Assembly: GCA_029975435.1 (NCBI GenBank)
Contig: JARKPC010000212.1
Span: forward strand, 1 to 59,582
From: Propionivibrio sp.
Lineage (GTDB): Bacteria > Pseudomonadota > Gammaproteobacteria > Burkholderiales > Rhodocyclaceae
Length of the DNA: 59,582 nucleotides
Direction of reading: 5' to 3'
Positions within the stretch are counted from its first letter, which is position 1. Each line of letters begins with the position of its first letter. This document shows positions 34,909 through 44,253 of the stretch, one piece after another. Made by a program: the position numbers and the translations under genes. The notes beneath the pieces are model-generated. The model had not been told where the DNA came from, searched no databases, and saw only the letters and a list, made by a program, of their open reading frames with translations.

Positions 34909-35627
34909 CCGTGGAACTGGAACGCTTGCTCAGGTCGCAGGGCTTCGGCAGCCGAGCGGAATGCCGGGCATTGATCTGCTCCGGCCGAGTGTTCACAAAC
35001 GGCGTCGCATGCGACGATCCGTACGCGGAATTCGAGCCGGAGGGATTTCAATTCACGGTCGACGGCGTCCCTTGGAAGTACCGCAAGCACGCCTACATTG
35101 CCCTGCACAAGCCGGCCGACTTCGAGTGTTCGCACAAACCCCGATTCCACCCGAGCGTCTATACGTTGCTGCCGCGCCCCCTGGTGACCCGTGGGGTACA
35201 GGCCATCGGCCGCCTTGATGAAGATACGACCGGCCTCTTGCTGATGTCGGACGATGGCCAGTTCATCCACCAATGCACTTCGCCAAAGAGACTCGTTCCC
35301 AAGGTGTATGAGGTCACCACCAAGCACCCTATCGACGACGCCCAGATCAGCGCCCTGCGCCAGGGCGTCCTGTTGAACGACGAGGCATCGCCCATTGCCG
35401 CGGCAGCCTGCGAACGCGTGTCGGATCACCTGCTGCGCCTGACGGTAACCGAGGGTAAGTACCATCAGGTCAAACGCATGGTGGCGGCTGCAAGCAATCG
35501 CGTCGTCGCGCTGCATCGCGTGGCAATCGGAGGGTTTGCATTGCCCGCGAACCTGAAGCCGGGCGAATGGATGTGGCTGGAGGAAAAGGACCTTGGCGGG
35601 TTGGCGGAGAGAAATCCCGCTGCATAA
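34905..35627 (+). CDS. rsuA: 16S rRNA pseudouridine synthase RsuA-type
   Basis: 240 residues. The N-terminal S4 RNA-binding domain ([33 protein letters not shown]) is followed by the catalytic domain with [19 protein letters not shown] (Asp105 in RLD) and [29 protein letters not shown]. Family members make pseudouridine 516 in 16S rRNA. The ATG overlaps the parC stop (ATGA), so expression is coupled to topoisomerase IV. RsuA versus a close relative such as RluE cannot be fully separated by eye, but the S4 domain and the KPADFE phrase favour RsuA. Confidence 0.88.
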   Translation: MTVELERLLRSQGFGSRAECRALICSGRVFTNGVACDDPYAEFEPEGFQFTVDGVPWKYRKHAYIALHKPADFECSHKPRFHPSVYTLLPRPLVTRGVQAIGRLDEDTTGLLLMSDDGQFIHQCTSPKRLVPKVYEVTTKHPIDDAQISALRQGVLLNDEASPIAAAACERVSDHLLRLTVTEGKYHQVKRMVAAASNRVVALHRVAIGGFALPANLKPGEWMWLEEKDLGGLAERNPAA

Positions 35628-35846
35628 GGGCTCGCCGGACTCCCGTACCAACTGCGCCTCCGCAATGCGCCTTCGATTGCGGCACTCAGAGGGAAATAAC
35701 TCAGGAAACCAGGCTCCACGACCCGCGAGTGCGCTCCGATTGGTAAAATACCGGCCTTGGCAACCGCGCCAGCCTCTTCCGGCGCCCTTCCAGCCGGTTT
35801 TTTTGACGCCAACGGCATACTCCATCGATCGCACAGGAAACAGAAC

Positions 35847-36383
35847 GTGTCACCCAGTCGTTACCACCCCTCGCTTCGCGTCCTCCATTGGCTGATCGCC
35901 GCACTGATCATTGCCGCACTGTTCATGGGCACATTTGTGATGGCCCGTATCCAGAATTCCGACCCATCCAAGCTTTTTGCCCTGCTCAAGCACATGACAG
36001 TCGGCGTGCTGGTCCTCGCCCTCACGCTGATGCGCCTGTTCATCCGGCCAAAAACAAGGCGCCCGACCCCCATGTTCTCCGGCATCACGCTCGCCGACCA
36101 GGTCGTTCCTTACGTGCACCGCATTTTCGATGTACTGGTGCTGGTGATGATCGGAAGCGGGATCGGCATCGCAGTTCTCTCCGGGCTGCCGGGCGCCATC
36201 CTGGACGGCAACGTTTCGCAACTTCCCGCCAGCTTCAGCAATCTGCCCATGCATACGTTGCATGTTTTCGCGGCCAGGGTTCTGGCCGGTATCGTTGCGC
36301 TGCATGTTTGCGGCGCGTTTTACCATCATTTCTTCCTCAAGGACGGCCTGCTGTCGCGCATGTCGCTCGTTGCGCGACAATAG
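35847..36383 (+). CDS. cytochrome b561 (di-heme membrane protein)
   Basis: 178 residues from a GTG with AGGAAACAGAAC upstream. Four hydrophobic helices. SRYHPSLRVLHWLIA (His pair at the first helix), LLKHMTVGVLVLALTLMRLF, VHRIFDVLVLVMIGSGIGIAV, MHTLHVFAARVLAGIVALHVCGAFYHHFF supply the heme-ligand His of the CybB family. It probably passes electrons from quinol in the inner membrane. A longer open frame to 35757 has no ribosome site. Confidence 0.9.
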   Translation: MSPSRYHPSLRVLHWLIAALIIAALFMGTFVMARIQNSDPSKLFALLKHMTVGVLVLALTLMRLFIRPKTRRPTPMFSGITLADQVVPYVHRIFDVLVLVMIGSGIGIAVLSGLPGAILDGNVSQLPASFSNLPMHTLHVFAARVLAGIVALHVCGAFYHHFFLKDGLLSRMSLVARQ

Positions 36384-36460
36384 AAACTCTCCATGATGCT
36401 TGAGTTTGCAGCAGCTGAACCGCAAGCGTCCGCCCTCCATCACCGTTCGGGAGAACACCC

Positions 36461-36982
36461 ATGAGCCTGCGAATAATCATTACCGGCGGCACCTTCGACA
36501 AGCGCTACGACGCGATTCGCGGCCAGCTGACCTTCGAGGACACGCACCTGCCGGACATCATCAAGCAGGTGCGTTCGAGCCTCCCGATCGAGCTCGAACT
36601 CAACCAGCTGGTGGACAGCCTGGACATGCAGGACGATAACCGCCAGCGCGTACTGAACGCCTGCCGCAGCGCCGGCGAAGAGTACATCGTGATCACTCAT
36701 GGAACCGACACCATGGCGGAAACGGCCGGCGTCCTCGGCCGCGCCTTCGACACCGGAGAGACGGCCCTGTCCGGCAAACGGATCGTCCTCACCGGGGCGA
36801 TGGTGCCCTACTCGGTGTCCGGCAGCGACGCCCTGTTCAACCTGGGCAGCGCGGTCATGGCGGCGCAGCTGGTCGAGCCCGGCGTTTATATCGCCATGAA
36901 CGGCCGCTGTTTTCCCTGGCACGCTGTGCGGAAGAACCGCGCGCTGGGCGTCTTCGAAGGCCAGCCGTTGCGGGAAAAATGA
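36461..36982 (+). CDS. single-domain asparaginase-like protein
   Basis: 173 residues, about half a normal type I/II asparaginase. The N-terminal catalytic domain is complete: TGGTFDK with nucleophile-type Thr11, LVDSLDMQD (Ser53), VITHGTDTMAET (Thr82, Asp83) and MNGRCFPWHAVRKNRALGVFE (Lys158). The C-terminal domain that completes the dimer active site in E. coli AnsA/AnsB is absent, and the frame ends normally with no trace of it downstream. GGGAGAACACCC precedes the ATG. Activity on asparagine is uncertain. Confidence 0.88.
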   Translation: MSLRIIITGGTFDKRYDAIRGQLTFEDTHLPDIIKQVRSSLPIELELNQLVDSLDMQDDNRQRVLNACRSAGEEYIVITHGTDTMAETAGVLGRAFDTGETALSGKRIVLTGAMVPYSVSGSDALFNLGSAVMAAQLVEPGVYIAMNGRCFPWHAVRKNRALGVFEGQPLREK

Positions 36983-37008
36983 GCGCGGCCGTCCCCGTGG
37001 ACAGCGGC

Positions 37009-38169
37009 TCAAGCTCTTGGCTTAAGCCCCCATGCCACCCGTGACCCTCCCGCGACGGTAGCGCCAACGGCCCAGAAGACGCTGGCCACGCCAACTACGG
37101 CGCCGACCGAACCGAACAGCATCGGCATGACGATGCTCGAAGCGTTGATTGTCATCATGCGCAAGCCGAGTGCCTCGCCATGGCGGTGCGGCGGCGTGAT
37201 CTGGTGCAATGAAGTCAGGATCATCGGCTGAACGGATCCCAGCGAGAATCCGAGCAGGATGGAACAGGCGCCCATGTCCAGTGGCGAGTGCATCAGCGGG
37301 TAGACGCCGAAAAGCACGCCGGTCGCCGCCATCGCGGAGGCTATGACGGCCCATTCCTGCAAGCGGGAAGCCAGCATCGGTATCAGCACGCGGATCAGCG
37401 TGGCGGCGATGGCGAATACCCCGAGAATCGTGCCGATCACCGAAGCGCTGAAACCGCGCTCGTGGCCGAGCACGGGCAAGATGAAGGTATGCACGTCCCA
37501 GCACGACGACAGCATCCAGTTGATGACCAACAGACGGCGCATCTGCGGCGCAGCCAGCAAATCCCAGGCGCGTGGCGGGACGCCCTCCGCGACGCTCTTC
37601 GAAAGCGGCAATTCGGGAGTACCGCGCACCCAGTACCACGAAGCCAGCGGCAGCACGGCCATCACCGCGAAAGCCACCCGGAACCCCGCATGGTCGATCA
37701 ACAGCCCGGCGGAGAAAGGACCGACGAAGTTGGAAATCGACGGAGCGATGGCCAGCCAGCTGAATATTTGCTTGAGCTGTGTATTGTCCTTGCCCATGCG
37801 GCCCACATGCCGCTGCAGGGCGATTACCGCGGAACCGGTAGCTCCGCCGCAGAGCAGCGCAGTCACGCACAGAACCGGAAAAATGGGCCAGATTGCGGCC
37901 ATCCCTACACCAAAAACGGTGAATCCCACGCTGAGCGCTACCGGGCGTTTGAGGCTGTTGCGATCGGCGTAGCGGCCGGCGGGCAAGGAAAGAAAAAGTT
38001 GCGTGAGGGCAAACAGCGCGAGCAGGAGCCCCACTGCCGCGGGACTTTGGCCCTGCCGCAGGGCCAGCAACGGGGCTGCCATGCGGACACCTGCCATGCA
38101 CGCGTGGATAAACACTTGCACGGCAATCAGGCGTGCGAGCGTCGCGTTCAACGAGTTATCGGGATTCAT
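37009..38169 (-). CDS. MFS transporter
   Basis: 386 residues with about twelve hydrophobic helices. ALFALTQLFLSLPAGRYADRNSLKRPVALSVG is the MFS motif A region after helix 2, and GSAVIALQRHVGRMGKDNTQLKQIFSWLAIAPSISNFVGPFSAGLLIDHAGFR covers helices 4-5. The ATG giving MNPDNSLNATLARL is chosen; the open frame extends upstream without support. It is a drug or metabolite exporter by fold; the substrate is unknown. It stands alone on the minus strand between the asparaginase and a LysR regulator. Confidence 0.88.
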   Translation of the reverse strand: MNPDNSLNATLARLIAVQVFIHACMAGVRMAAPLLALRQGQSPAAVGLLLALFALTQLFLSLPAGRYADRNSLKRPVALSVGFTVFGVGMAAIWPIFPVLCVTALLCGGATGSAVIALQRHVGRMGKDNTQLKQIFSWLAIAPSISNFVGPFSAGLLIDHAGFRVAFAVMAVLPLASWYWVRGTPELPLSKSVAEGVPPRAWDLLAAPQMRRLLVINWMLSSCWDVHTFILPVLGHERGFSASVIGTILGVFAIAATLIRVLIPMLASRLQEWAVIASAMAATGVLFGVYPLMHSPLDMGACSILLGFSLGSVQPMILTSLHQITPPHRHGEALGLRMMTINASSIVMPMLFGSVGAVVGVASVFWAVGATVAGGSRVAWGLKPRA

Positions 38170-38373
38170 GATTCGGACGGCATATTGGGCAGCTGGACCG
38201 TCGCAAATCGCTGGGCCAACGGCAAGGAAGCGGGAGCCACCCGCAGGCGCCACTATAGCCGAACGTTTCCCGCCACGATAGCCGAAGCAGACAAACGGCA
38301 AGGACAAGCGCCTTCATTCGAGGCGATTCAGGACTCGCCGGACAGACAAACCCGATGGTTACGCGACACGCGG

Positions 38374-39306
38374 TTACAGATCAACGTCCAGCGCTAGGGC
38401 AATGTGCTCGGGCGGTTCGATGCGCGAGAGCCCGTCGACGATGGCTCTGGCCAGCCCCATCGCCTGCGCGGACAGTCCCAGATCGCTGCGATAGCAAAGA
38501 TGCAACTCCCGAAAGACCTCCGGCTCGGCCAGCGGCACGAAGACGAACCCTCGGGCGTACGAGTTCATCGCGGTCAAACCGGAAACCAGCGCCTGCCCAA
38601 GACCCTGCTCGACCATGGCCAACTCCACGGCCGAACTCGACACTTCGACCCCGCCAAGCTTCTCGACGAGCGAATCGACAATTCCCATGCTGTTCAGCGC
38701 ACCGGCAATGGAAGTGTCCGGGGCAAATCTCATGACTCGATATTTCCCGAGGTCACGTACCGGAATGGATCGTGGCACCCCGGTCGTGCCAGGGGCAAAC
38801 AGGAGCCCGAGCCGGGCCGAGAGGAGTCTATGGGTCGTCAGGCGCGACACATCTCCGCTCAACGAGGCGATACCGAAATCGACGGACGCCGAATTGACCA
38901 TCTGCACGATTCCCACGCTGTTGGCGTCTTCGATCTTGACCTTGACCCGCGGAGAGTCGCGCGAGAAATCGCGCAGGATAGCTGGCAGCATTGCACACGC
39001 GAACGCCGCCCCCGTGGCGATGTGAATGTTCCCGAAATATCCTTTCGACTCCTCGTGCAAGTCGGCAACCGCGGAGTCGAACTCTCTCACCAGCCGCTGC
39101 GCGACCGGAAGGAAACGCTCTCCCTGACGCGTCAATGCGACGCTGCGGGTGCCCCGCACGAACAGCCGGACGCCCATCTCCGCCTCGAAGTTCTTGATGG
39201 CCCGGGTCAGCGCCGGCTGGGTAACGAAGAGGCGTTCCGCCGACCGGGTAAAGCTCCCCGTCTCGGACACCATCAGAAAGGCGCGTATCTGCTTGATGCT
39301 GGCCAC
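38374..39306 (-). CDS. LysR-family transcriptional regulator
   Basis: 310 residues from a GTG (MASIKQIRAFLMVSETGSFTRSAERLFVTQPALTRAIKNFEAEMGVRLFVRGTRSVALTRQGERFL is the standard LTTR winged helix). The substrate-binding domain follows (GNIHIATGAAFACAMLPAILRDFSRDSPRVKVKI, FGIASLSGD, GLGQALVSGLTAM). An upstream open frame with no ribosome site is not included. It is divergent from the secreted hydrolase gene 170 bp away and is a candidate regulator of it (inference). Confidence 0.9.
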   Translation of the reverse strand: MASIKQIRAFLMVSETGSFTRSAERLFVTQPALTRAIKNFEAEMGVRLFVRGTRSVALTRQGERFLPVAQRLVREFDSAVADLHEESKGYFGNIHIATGAAFACAMLPAILRDFSRDSPRVKVKIEDANSVGIVQMVNSASVDFGIASLSGDVSRLTTHRLLSARLGLLFAPGTTGVPRSIPVRDLGKYRVMRFAPDTSIAGALNSMGIVDSLVEKLGGVEVSSSAVELAMVEQGLGQALVSGLTAMNSYARGFVFVPLAEPEVFRELHLCYRSDLGLSAQAMGLARAIVDGLSRIEPPEHIALALDVDL

Positions 39307-39479
39307 GATCGCATTTAATAACTTGAATTTATCAATGCGTGATTTTAATGCAATGGACAACACAAATAAAACGATTGAACATGAGTCAGCCAAAAGGACG
39401 AGCGGCTCGAGCAAGGGGCCGTCATGGCTCGGCATCCAAAGGCGTTTCACCAATCAGTCATTGAAGATCGGAGCAAGTC

Positions 39480-40283
39480 ATGAAACCCAATTCCTCATTG
39501 TGCCTGGCCTTCGGCCTGCTGTTCGCCACGGCCTCAGCGTCCGGTCTGGAGGCCGTAGACGTACAGAAGACCATTGACGAAGCTGAACTGTCGCTTCCTG
39601 CCGGAATCGCTGGCAATTCCCCGTTTTTCGGCAAGCTCAGCGAATTGCCGAAAATCGACGGCACGTCGAGACTTCCTGTGGTCGTTTTCCTGCATGGATC
39701 CTCCGGATTCGGCGACGCCACCCGGATCTTCCAGAAATGGCTGGCCAACGACGTGGGAGTCGCGTCGTTCGCCCCCAACAGCATGGTTTTCCCCAACCGG
39801 ATCATGTACAAATCGCCGGTTTCCAAGGAAATCTATGAACAGGTGCATGCACTTAGGGCCGCGGAACTTAAGGCGGCCATCGACTACCTGTCCAGACAAC
39901 CGTGGGTGGACCGAACCAGGCTGATGATCGCCGGGACCAGCGAAGCCGCCGTTTCGATCGCCCGCTACGACGGGCCGGCCGTTGCCGCGCGGATGATCTT
40001 CGCGTGGTCATGCGAAACGAATTACTTCGTCAACAGGGACAATACGGCCATCCCGGGCAATCAAGCCGTGCTGAACGTCATCTCCGCAAGCGATCCGTAT
40101 TTCTCGCCGAACAATCCCTGGAACGCCGGCTACGCGGTGAAGGGGCACTGCGGCGAAGCACTGAAGGATCACAAGAACGCCGAGATCGTGCTGATCCCCG
40201 GCGCTCCGCACACGCTTCTGAACCTCAAGCAAACGCAAGGCGCTACCAAGGCGTTCATTGCCGGGGTTATCAAGGCCGACTGA
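39480..40283 (+). CDS. exported alpha/beta hydrolase (dienelactone hydrolase-like)
   Basis: 267 residues. A signal peptide (SSLCLAFGLLFATASASG) precedes the hydrolase fold: VVVFLHGSSGFGD (oxyanion loop at 72-76), nucleophile elbow AGTSEAAV with Ser154, acid Asp205 in SASDPYF and His244 in GAPHTLL. It also has several Cys. The substrate is unknown. GGAGCAAGTC precedes the ATG. It is divergent from a LysR regulator. Confidence 0.8.
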   Translation: MKPNSSLCLAFGLLFATASASGLEAVDVQKTIDEAELSLPAGIAGNSPFFGKLSELPKIDGTSRLPVVVFLHGSSGFGDATRIFQKWLANDVGVASFAPNSMVFPNRIMYKSPVSKEIYEQVHALRAAELKAAIDYLSRQPWVDRTRLMIAGTSEAAVSIARYDGPAVAARMIFAWSCETNYFVNRDNTAIPGNQAVLNVISASDPYFSPNNPWNAGYAVKGHCGEALKDHKNAEIVLIPGAPHTLLNLKQTQGATKAFIAGVIKAD

Positions 40284-40371
40284 AACCCTTTGGCGTAACC
40301 GTAGCCCATCCCCAATCTGACCAAAAAGGAAGGGGCACGAAGATTTTTCTGCTATATTCCAAAAGGATCGC

Positions 40372-41499
40372 GTGACGCAACCAGCGGGGGATGCCTTGGA
40401 AAAGCAGTGGTCTTTGGAATCTATCGGCGCGGACGGAAACCGTGTCGATTTCGTGATCACACGATTGCCGTGCCGCGTCGGGCGCAGCAAGGAAAACGAC
40501 CTGGTCATCGCCAATCTGGGACTGAGCCGGCTCCATGCCATCCTGGTCCGCGACATCACCGGCCAGCTCAGACTGATCGACGAAAACAGCACCAACGGAA
40601 CCTTCGTCAATCGCCACCGGATCGAAGGCTATTGCCTGCTCAAAGAGAACGACATCATTCATTTCGCCAGCGCCGAGTTCAAGCTGCACCGGAGCGCCGT
40701 CGAGCAGAAAACCGTTCTGTCGTTCGACCAGATGCACACCATGGTCATGCCGTCGAACATGGAGCTTTCCGAGCATTTTCAGCCGAACGAGGCAGAGTTT
40801 GACGAACTGATCATGGGAACCGGTTTGTCGGGCGCCGCCCAGCCCATCGTCGACGCGCAGACACGGCAGATCGTTGGCTACGAGTTGCTGGGACGAGCCA
40901 ACCACCCCCGCCTGCCGAACAACCCGATCGAACTCTTCTGCATGGCCGAAGCGATGGATCGCGAGGTCGACCTGAGCCTGGCTTTCCGCGACTTTGGCGT
41001 CAGCAAAATCGCACCGCATATCAAGGGCAACACCCTGTTCATCAACGCGCACCCCAAGGAAACGTTCAGCGAGGTTTTTCTCGCGTCGCTCGAACGCCTG
41101 CGCAAAGCATCTCCCGGCATGAGCATCGTCGTTGAGATCCACGAATCGGCCGTGACCGATATCGAGAAGCTGAGGGTATTTGCCAACCGCCTGGCGCAAC
41201 TCGACATCCGCTTCGCCTACGACGACTTCGGTGCCGGACAGGCTCGCCTGCTCGAACTGGCAGACGTCCCGGCGCATTTCGTCAAGTTCGACATGTCGCT
41301 GATTCGCGGCTTGCACAACGCCAGCCCGCGCAAGCGCCAGCTTGTCCGCGACCTGGTGCAGATGGTGCTGGCCGCAGGGTCGGTGCCGCTCGCCGAAGGC
41401 GTGGAGGATGAAGAGGAAGCGCAGATCTGTGTCGAAATGGGCTTCCGGCTGATCCAGGGCTACCTCACCGGCAGACCCGCTCCGGTAGATTCCCTGTAG
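40372..41499 (+). CDS. FHA-EAL fusion protein, probable c-di-GMP phosphodiesterase
   Basis: 375 residues from a GTG with AAAAGGATC upstream. The FHA domain (about 15-105) shows CRVGRSKENDLVI, LSRLHAIL (Ser52, Arg53, His55) and ENSTNGTFVN (Asn75), all needed for phosphothreonine binding. The EAL domain (about 150-375) has ELL for EAL (171-173), Asn225 in FINAHP, Glu255 in VVEIHES, YDDFGAG (284-287), Lys305 in VKFDMSL, Glu342 in AEGVED and IQGYLTG. Catalytic residues are kept, so c-di-GMP hydrolysis is plausible, perhaps controlled by Ser/Thr phosphorylation of a partner. It is soluble. Confidence 0.9.
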   Translation: MTQPAGDALEKQWSLESIGADGNRVDFVITRLPCRVGRSKENDLVIANLGLSRLHAILVRDITGQLRLIDENSTNGTFVNRHRIEGYCLLKENDIIHFASAEFKLHRSAVEQKTVLSFDQMHTMVMPSNMELSEHFQPNEAEFDELIMGTGLSGAAQPIVDAQTRQIVGYELLGRANHPRLPNNPIELFCMAEAMDREVDLSLAFRDFGVSKIAPHIKGNTLFINAHPKETFSEVFLASLERLRKASPGMSIVVEIHESAVTDIEKLRVFANRLAQLDIRFAYDDFGAGQARLLELADVPAHFVKFDMSLIRGLHNASPRKRQLVRDLVQMVLAAGSVPLAEGVEDEEEAQICVEMGFRLIQGYLTGRPAPVDSL

Positions 41500-41500
41500 C

Positions 41501-42961
41501 TCAAGCGGCGAGGATCGCCTTCAGCAGGCGCCAGCAGCGTTCGACCGACTGCACCTCGACCGATTCGCCCGGCGCATGGGCTCCGTGGATCGTTGGCCCG
41601 AAAGACACCATGTCCATCCCGGGATACTTGCCACCGATGATGGCGCACTCCAGCCCGGCGTGAATGACCTGCGTCGTTGATTCACTGCCGAAGGTATCGC
41701 GATAGACCGCCTGACACAGCGAAAGCAACGGCGAACCCGGATTGGGTGCCCAACCCGGATAGTGGCCGGACTGTTCCGCCACCGTCCCGGAGAGCGCAAA
41801 CAGGCTGACGATTTCGTTCGCCAGTTCGACTCCGGCGCTATCCACCAGCGAGCGCACCATGAAGTTGCAGGCACCCGCCTCGGGTTTCAGATCGACAACC
41901 CCCAGGTTGTTGGATGTTTCGACCACGCCCGGCACCCGGACGCTCATGCGGCGCACCCCCTGCGGGGCCGCGTGCAGCGACGCCAGCCAGAGCGCCTGCT
42001 CGGTTGCCGCCATCACGCGTCCGATTTCGCAGGGCGCAACGGAAACCGTCACATTCTCGTCCACCCCCGCCAGTTCCGCACGAAACGCCGCCTGCAGTCC
42101 GGCCAGCAGATCGCCCAGGCCGGCCATCGCCTCGCCGGGCAACGCCAGCGTTGCGCTGGCTTCGCGCGGCAGGGCATTGCGCGCCGTCCCGCCCTGCAGG
42201 GTCGAGAGGCGGAACGGACAGCGTTTTTCCAGTTCGCGCAGGACGCGCACCAGCAGCTTGATGGCACTGCCGCGGCCTTCGTGAATATTTACGCCGGAAT
42301 GGCCACCACGCAAACCGCGCACGTCGATGCGCAGGCCGGTAAAGCTTTCAGGCGGAGTCTCCACACACCCCGGACGCCGCGCATTCACGTCGACACCCCC
42401 GGCACAGCCGAGGTAGAACTGCCCCCACTCCTCGGTATCCAGGTTCAGCAGCTGCCTCCCCTGAAGGACATGCGGATCGAGCCCGCGCGCGCCGCCCATC
42501 CCGCATTCTTCGTCAACGGTGAATAGCGCCTCGAGCGGGCCATGGACCAGATCCCGTTCTTCCAGGGCCGCCAGAATCAGTGCCACCCCGATACCGTTGT
42601 CCGCCCCCAGCGTCGTTCCATCGGCAACCAGCCAACCGTCGCGCAAGACCGGAAGAATCGGATCACTCGTGAAATCGTGCGGCGTATCCTCGTTGGCCTG
42701 ACACACCATGTCCAGGTGCGACTGCAGGACCACACCCGGCGCCGATTCCCGGCCCGGACTGGGCGGTTTACGCACGACCAGGTTGCCGGCCGCGTCGACG
42801 CTTGTCGCCAATCCGCGCGCCTCGGCCCAGGTCCGCAAGTGGTCACGCAGGCGTGCTTCCCCCTTGGAAGGACGGGGGATCGAACAGAGCGTCGCAAAAT
42901 GCTCCCAGACGAGTGCCGGTTGCAAGCCGCTGAAAACGGACGATGAGCGCGTCGATGTCAT
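41501..42961 (-). CDS. pepD: aminoacyl-histidine dipeptidase (peptidase D)
   Basis: 486 residues, the family length. Zinc ligands and catalytic residues of the M20 fold: LQSHLDMV (His82, Asp84), GADNGIGVA (Asp121), TVDEECGMGGARGLD (Glu151, Glu152), LNLDTEEWGQFYLGCAGG, and the lid domain with RGLRGGHSGVNIHEGRGSAIKLL. Near the end, VIHAGLECAIIGGKYPGMDMVSFGPTIHGAHAPGE supplies the last His. It cleaves Xaa-His dipeptides in the cytoplasm. It converges with the FHA-EAL gene, one base apart. Confidence 0.96.
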   Translation of the reverse strand: MTSTRSSSVFSGLQPALVWEHFATLCSIPRPSKGEARLRDHLRTWAEARGLATSVDAAGNLVVRKPPSPGRESAPGVVLQSHLDMVCQANEDTPHDFTSDPILPVLRDGWLVADGTTLGADNGIGVALILAALEERDLVHGPLEALFTVDEECGMGGARGLDPHVLQGRQLLNLDTEEWGQFYLGCAGGVDVNARRPGCVETPPESFTGLRIDVRGLRGGHSGVNIHEGRGSAIKLLVRVLRELEKRCPFRLSTLQGGTARNALPREASATLALPGEAMAGLGDLLAGLQAAFRAELAGVDENVTVSVAPCEIGRVMAATEQALWLASLHAAPQGVRRMSVRVPGVVETSNNLGVVDLKPEAGACNFMVRSLVDSAGVELANEIVSLFALSGTVAEQSGHYPGWAPNPGSPLLSLCQAVYRDTFGSESTTQVIHAGLECAIIGGKYPGMDMVSFGPTIHGAHAPGESVEVQSVERCWRLLKAILAA

Positions 42962-43079
42962 GGCAGTGAAATGGTGTCGAAGAAAGCCGCCAGTCTATCC
43001 GTTCTCCGGCAAGGCTGCAGGACGCGTGCTACGATGATTCCAGTCGGCAGGCGAGGCGAACGGGACAGGAGACGAAGCC

Positions 43080-43883
43080 ATGAAAGGCAAGCATTGGGCA
43101 ATCGGGACGGCGGTCGTTGCGATTGCGGCACTGGCGGGCTACATTTTCCTGGTTGCGCCGCAAGAAGTCCCACCCCCGGTGGCGATCGCCCCCCCGGCGG
43201 TGGCACCGACCGTCCAGGCGCAAACGGAGCCACCACGCGCCGCTCCCGAACTGCCGGCGATTCTCCATCCGATTGAGCCCACCCCATCGGAGGAACCGCT
43301 GCCCGAACTGGGGAGGAGCGACGCGCCGTTCCGCAAGGCGCTGGGCGAAGTACTCGGCAAGAAAGGCTTGGCGCTGGTATTGTCCGATGAACTGATCCAT
43401 CACCTCGTCGTCACTATTGACAACCTGCCACGCAAGCATCTGGCGGCTGATGTCGTCCCGCTCAAGCGCGCAGAAGGGAAATTCAACACCGAAGGAAAAA
43501 ATGAAACCCTGACCATCGGAGCCGGCAACGCGGCACGCTATGCCGCCTACGCCGCGGCCATCAAGGCCGTCGACAGCACAAAGCTGGTAGCCGTATATCG
43601 GCGCTTCTACCCGCTTTTCGAGCGGGCCTACCACGAAATCGGCTATCCGCAGGCACATTTCAACGACCGGCTGGTGGCGGCCATCGACGACCTGCTCTCC
43701 GCGCCCGCCCCTGAAGTACCCGTCAGGCTGGTACAACCGAAAATCCTCTACGAATACGCCGATCCCGATCTGGAAGCCCGTTCCGCCGGCCAGAAGATCA
43801 TGATGCGCATCGGAAAGGAAAATGCGGCGTTGCTGAAAGCGAGATTGGGCGAAATTCGGCGGCTGGTGGCCAGCGGGCAATAG
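43080..43883 (+). CDS. DUF3014 domain-containing membrane-anchored protein
   Basis: 267 residues. One N-terminal transmembrane helix (HWAIGTAVVAIAALAGYIFLV), a Pro/Ala-rich periplasmic linker (about 30-75), then the DUF3014 domain: LPELGRSDAPFRKALGEVLG, HLVVTIDNLPRKHLAADVVPLKRAEGKF, YAAYAAAIKAVDSTKLVAVYRRFYPLFERAYHEIGYPQAHFNDRLVAAIDDLL. The function is unknown; it is an inner-membrane anchored periplasmic protein. Confidence 0.88.
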   Translation: MKGKHWAIGTAVVAIAALAGYIFLVAPQEVPPPVAIAPPAVAPTVQAQTEPPRAAPELPAILHPIEPTPSEEPLPELGRSDAPFRKALGEVLGKKGLALVLSDELIHHLVVTIDNLPRKHLAADVVPLKRAEGKFNTEGKNETLTIGAGNAARYAAYAAAIKAVDSTKLVAVYRRFYPLFERAYHEIGYPQAHFNDRLVAAIDDLLSAPAPEVPVRLVQPKILYEYADPDLEARSAGQKIMMRIGKENAALLKARLGEIRRLVASGQ

Positions 43884-44253
43884 TCTCCCCGGCCCAGCCG
43901 ATATCGACATTCCGGCGTTTCTCCCGACCCGTGTCGATGAACACGTAATATTTTCGGGCAACCCTTTGTTCGGGAACACGTTTGCTGTATTCTGTCGGCC
44001 TTTTCGTGTCGTGATTCTGTAAAGAAAAGCGGACCATCCTTTCCGGGCAATCCGCTTCGAAAAATCAACAGATACAAACCGCAGTCGGGTCTGGCTGGTC
44101 GCATCGGGTTGGGAGTTCTCGCCGTGATATGCAACCTTCCGGGGCTTTATTTCGCCCATGCCCAAAGTCTCACGTTTTTCCCGCTTCAAAGACGTTTGTT
44201 TGCTTTGCCCATTTTTTGCGTTTTAGATCGATCAACAATTATCAGGAGAAGTC
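43884..44253. other. 370-bp leader region of the amino acid ABC operon
   Basis: No gene is recognised. The region has several short inverted elements (for example GTGTCGATGAACACG) and AT-rich stretches such as GCTGTATTCTG and TTTTTTGCGTTTTAG, and ends in the strong ribosome site AGGAG before the binding-protein gene. It probably contains the promoter and a long 5' leader. I cannot match it to a known riboswitch. Confidence 0.4.

Noticed and set aside
43884-44253. Possible amino acid riboswitch before the polar amino acid ABC operon
   Set aside because: I could not find the conserved core of glycine, lysine or glutamine riboswitches; only short unremarkable inverted repeats.
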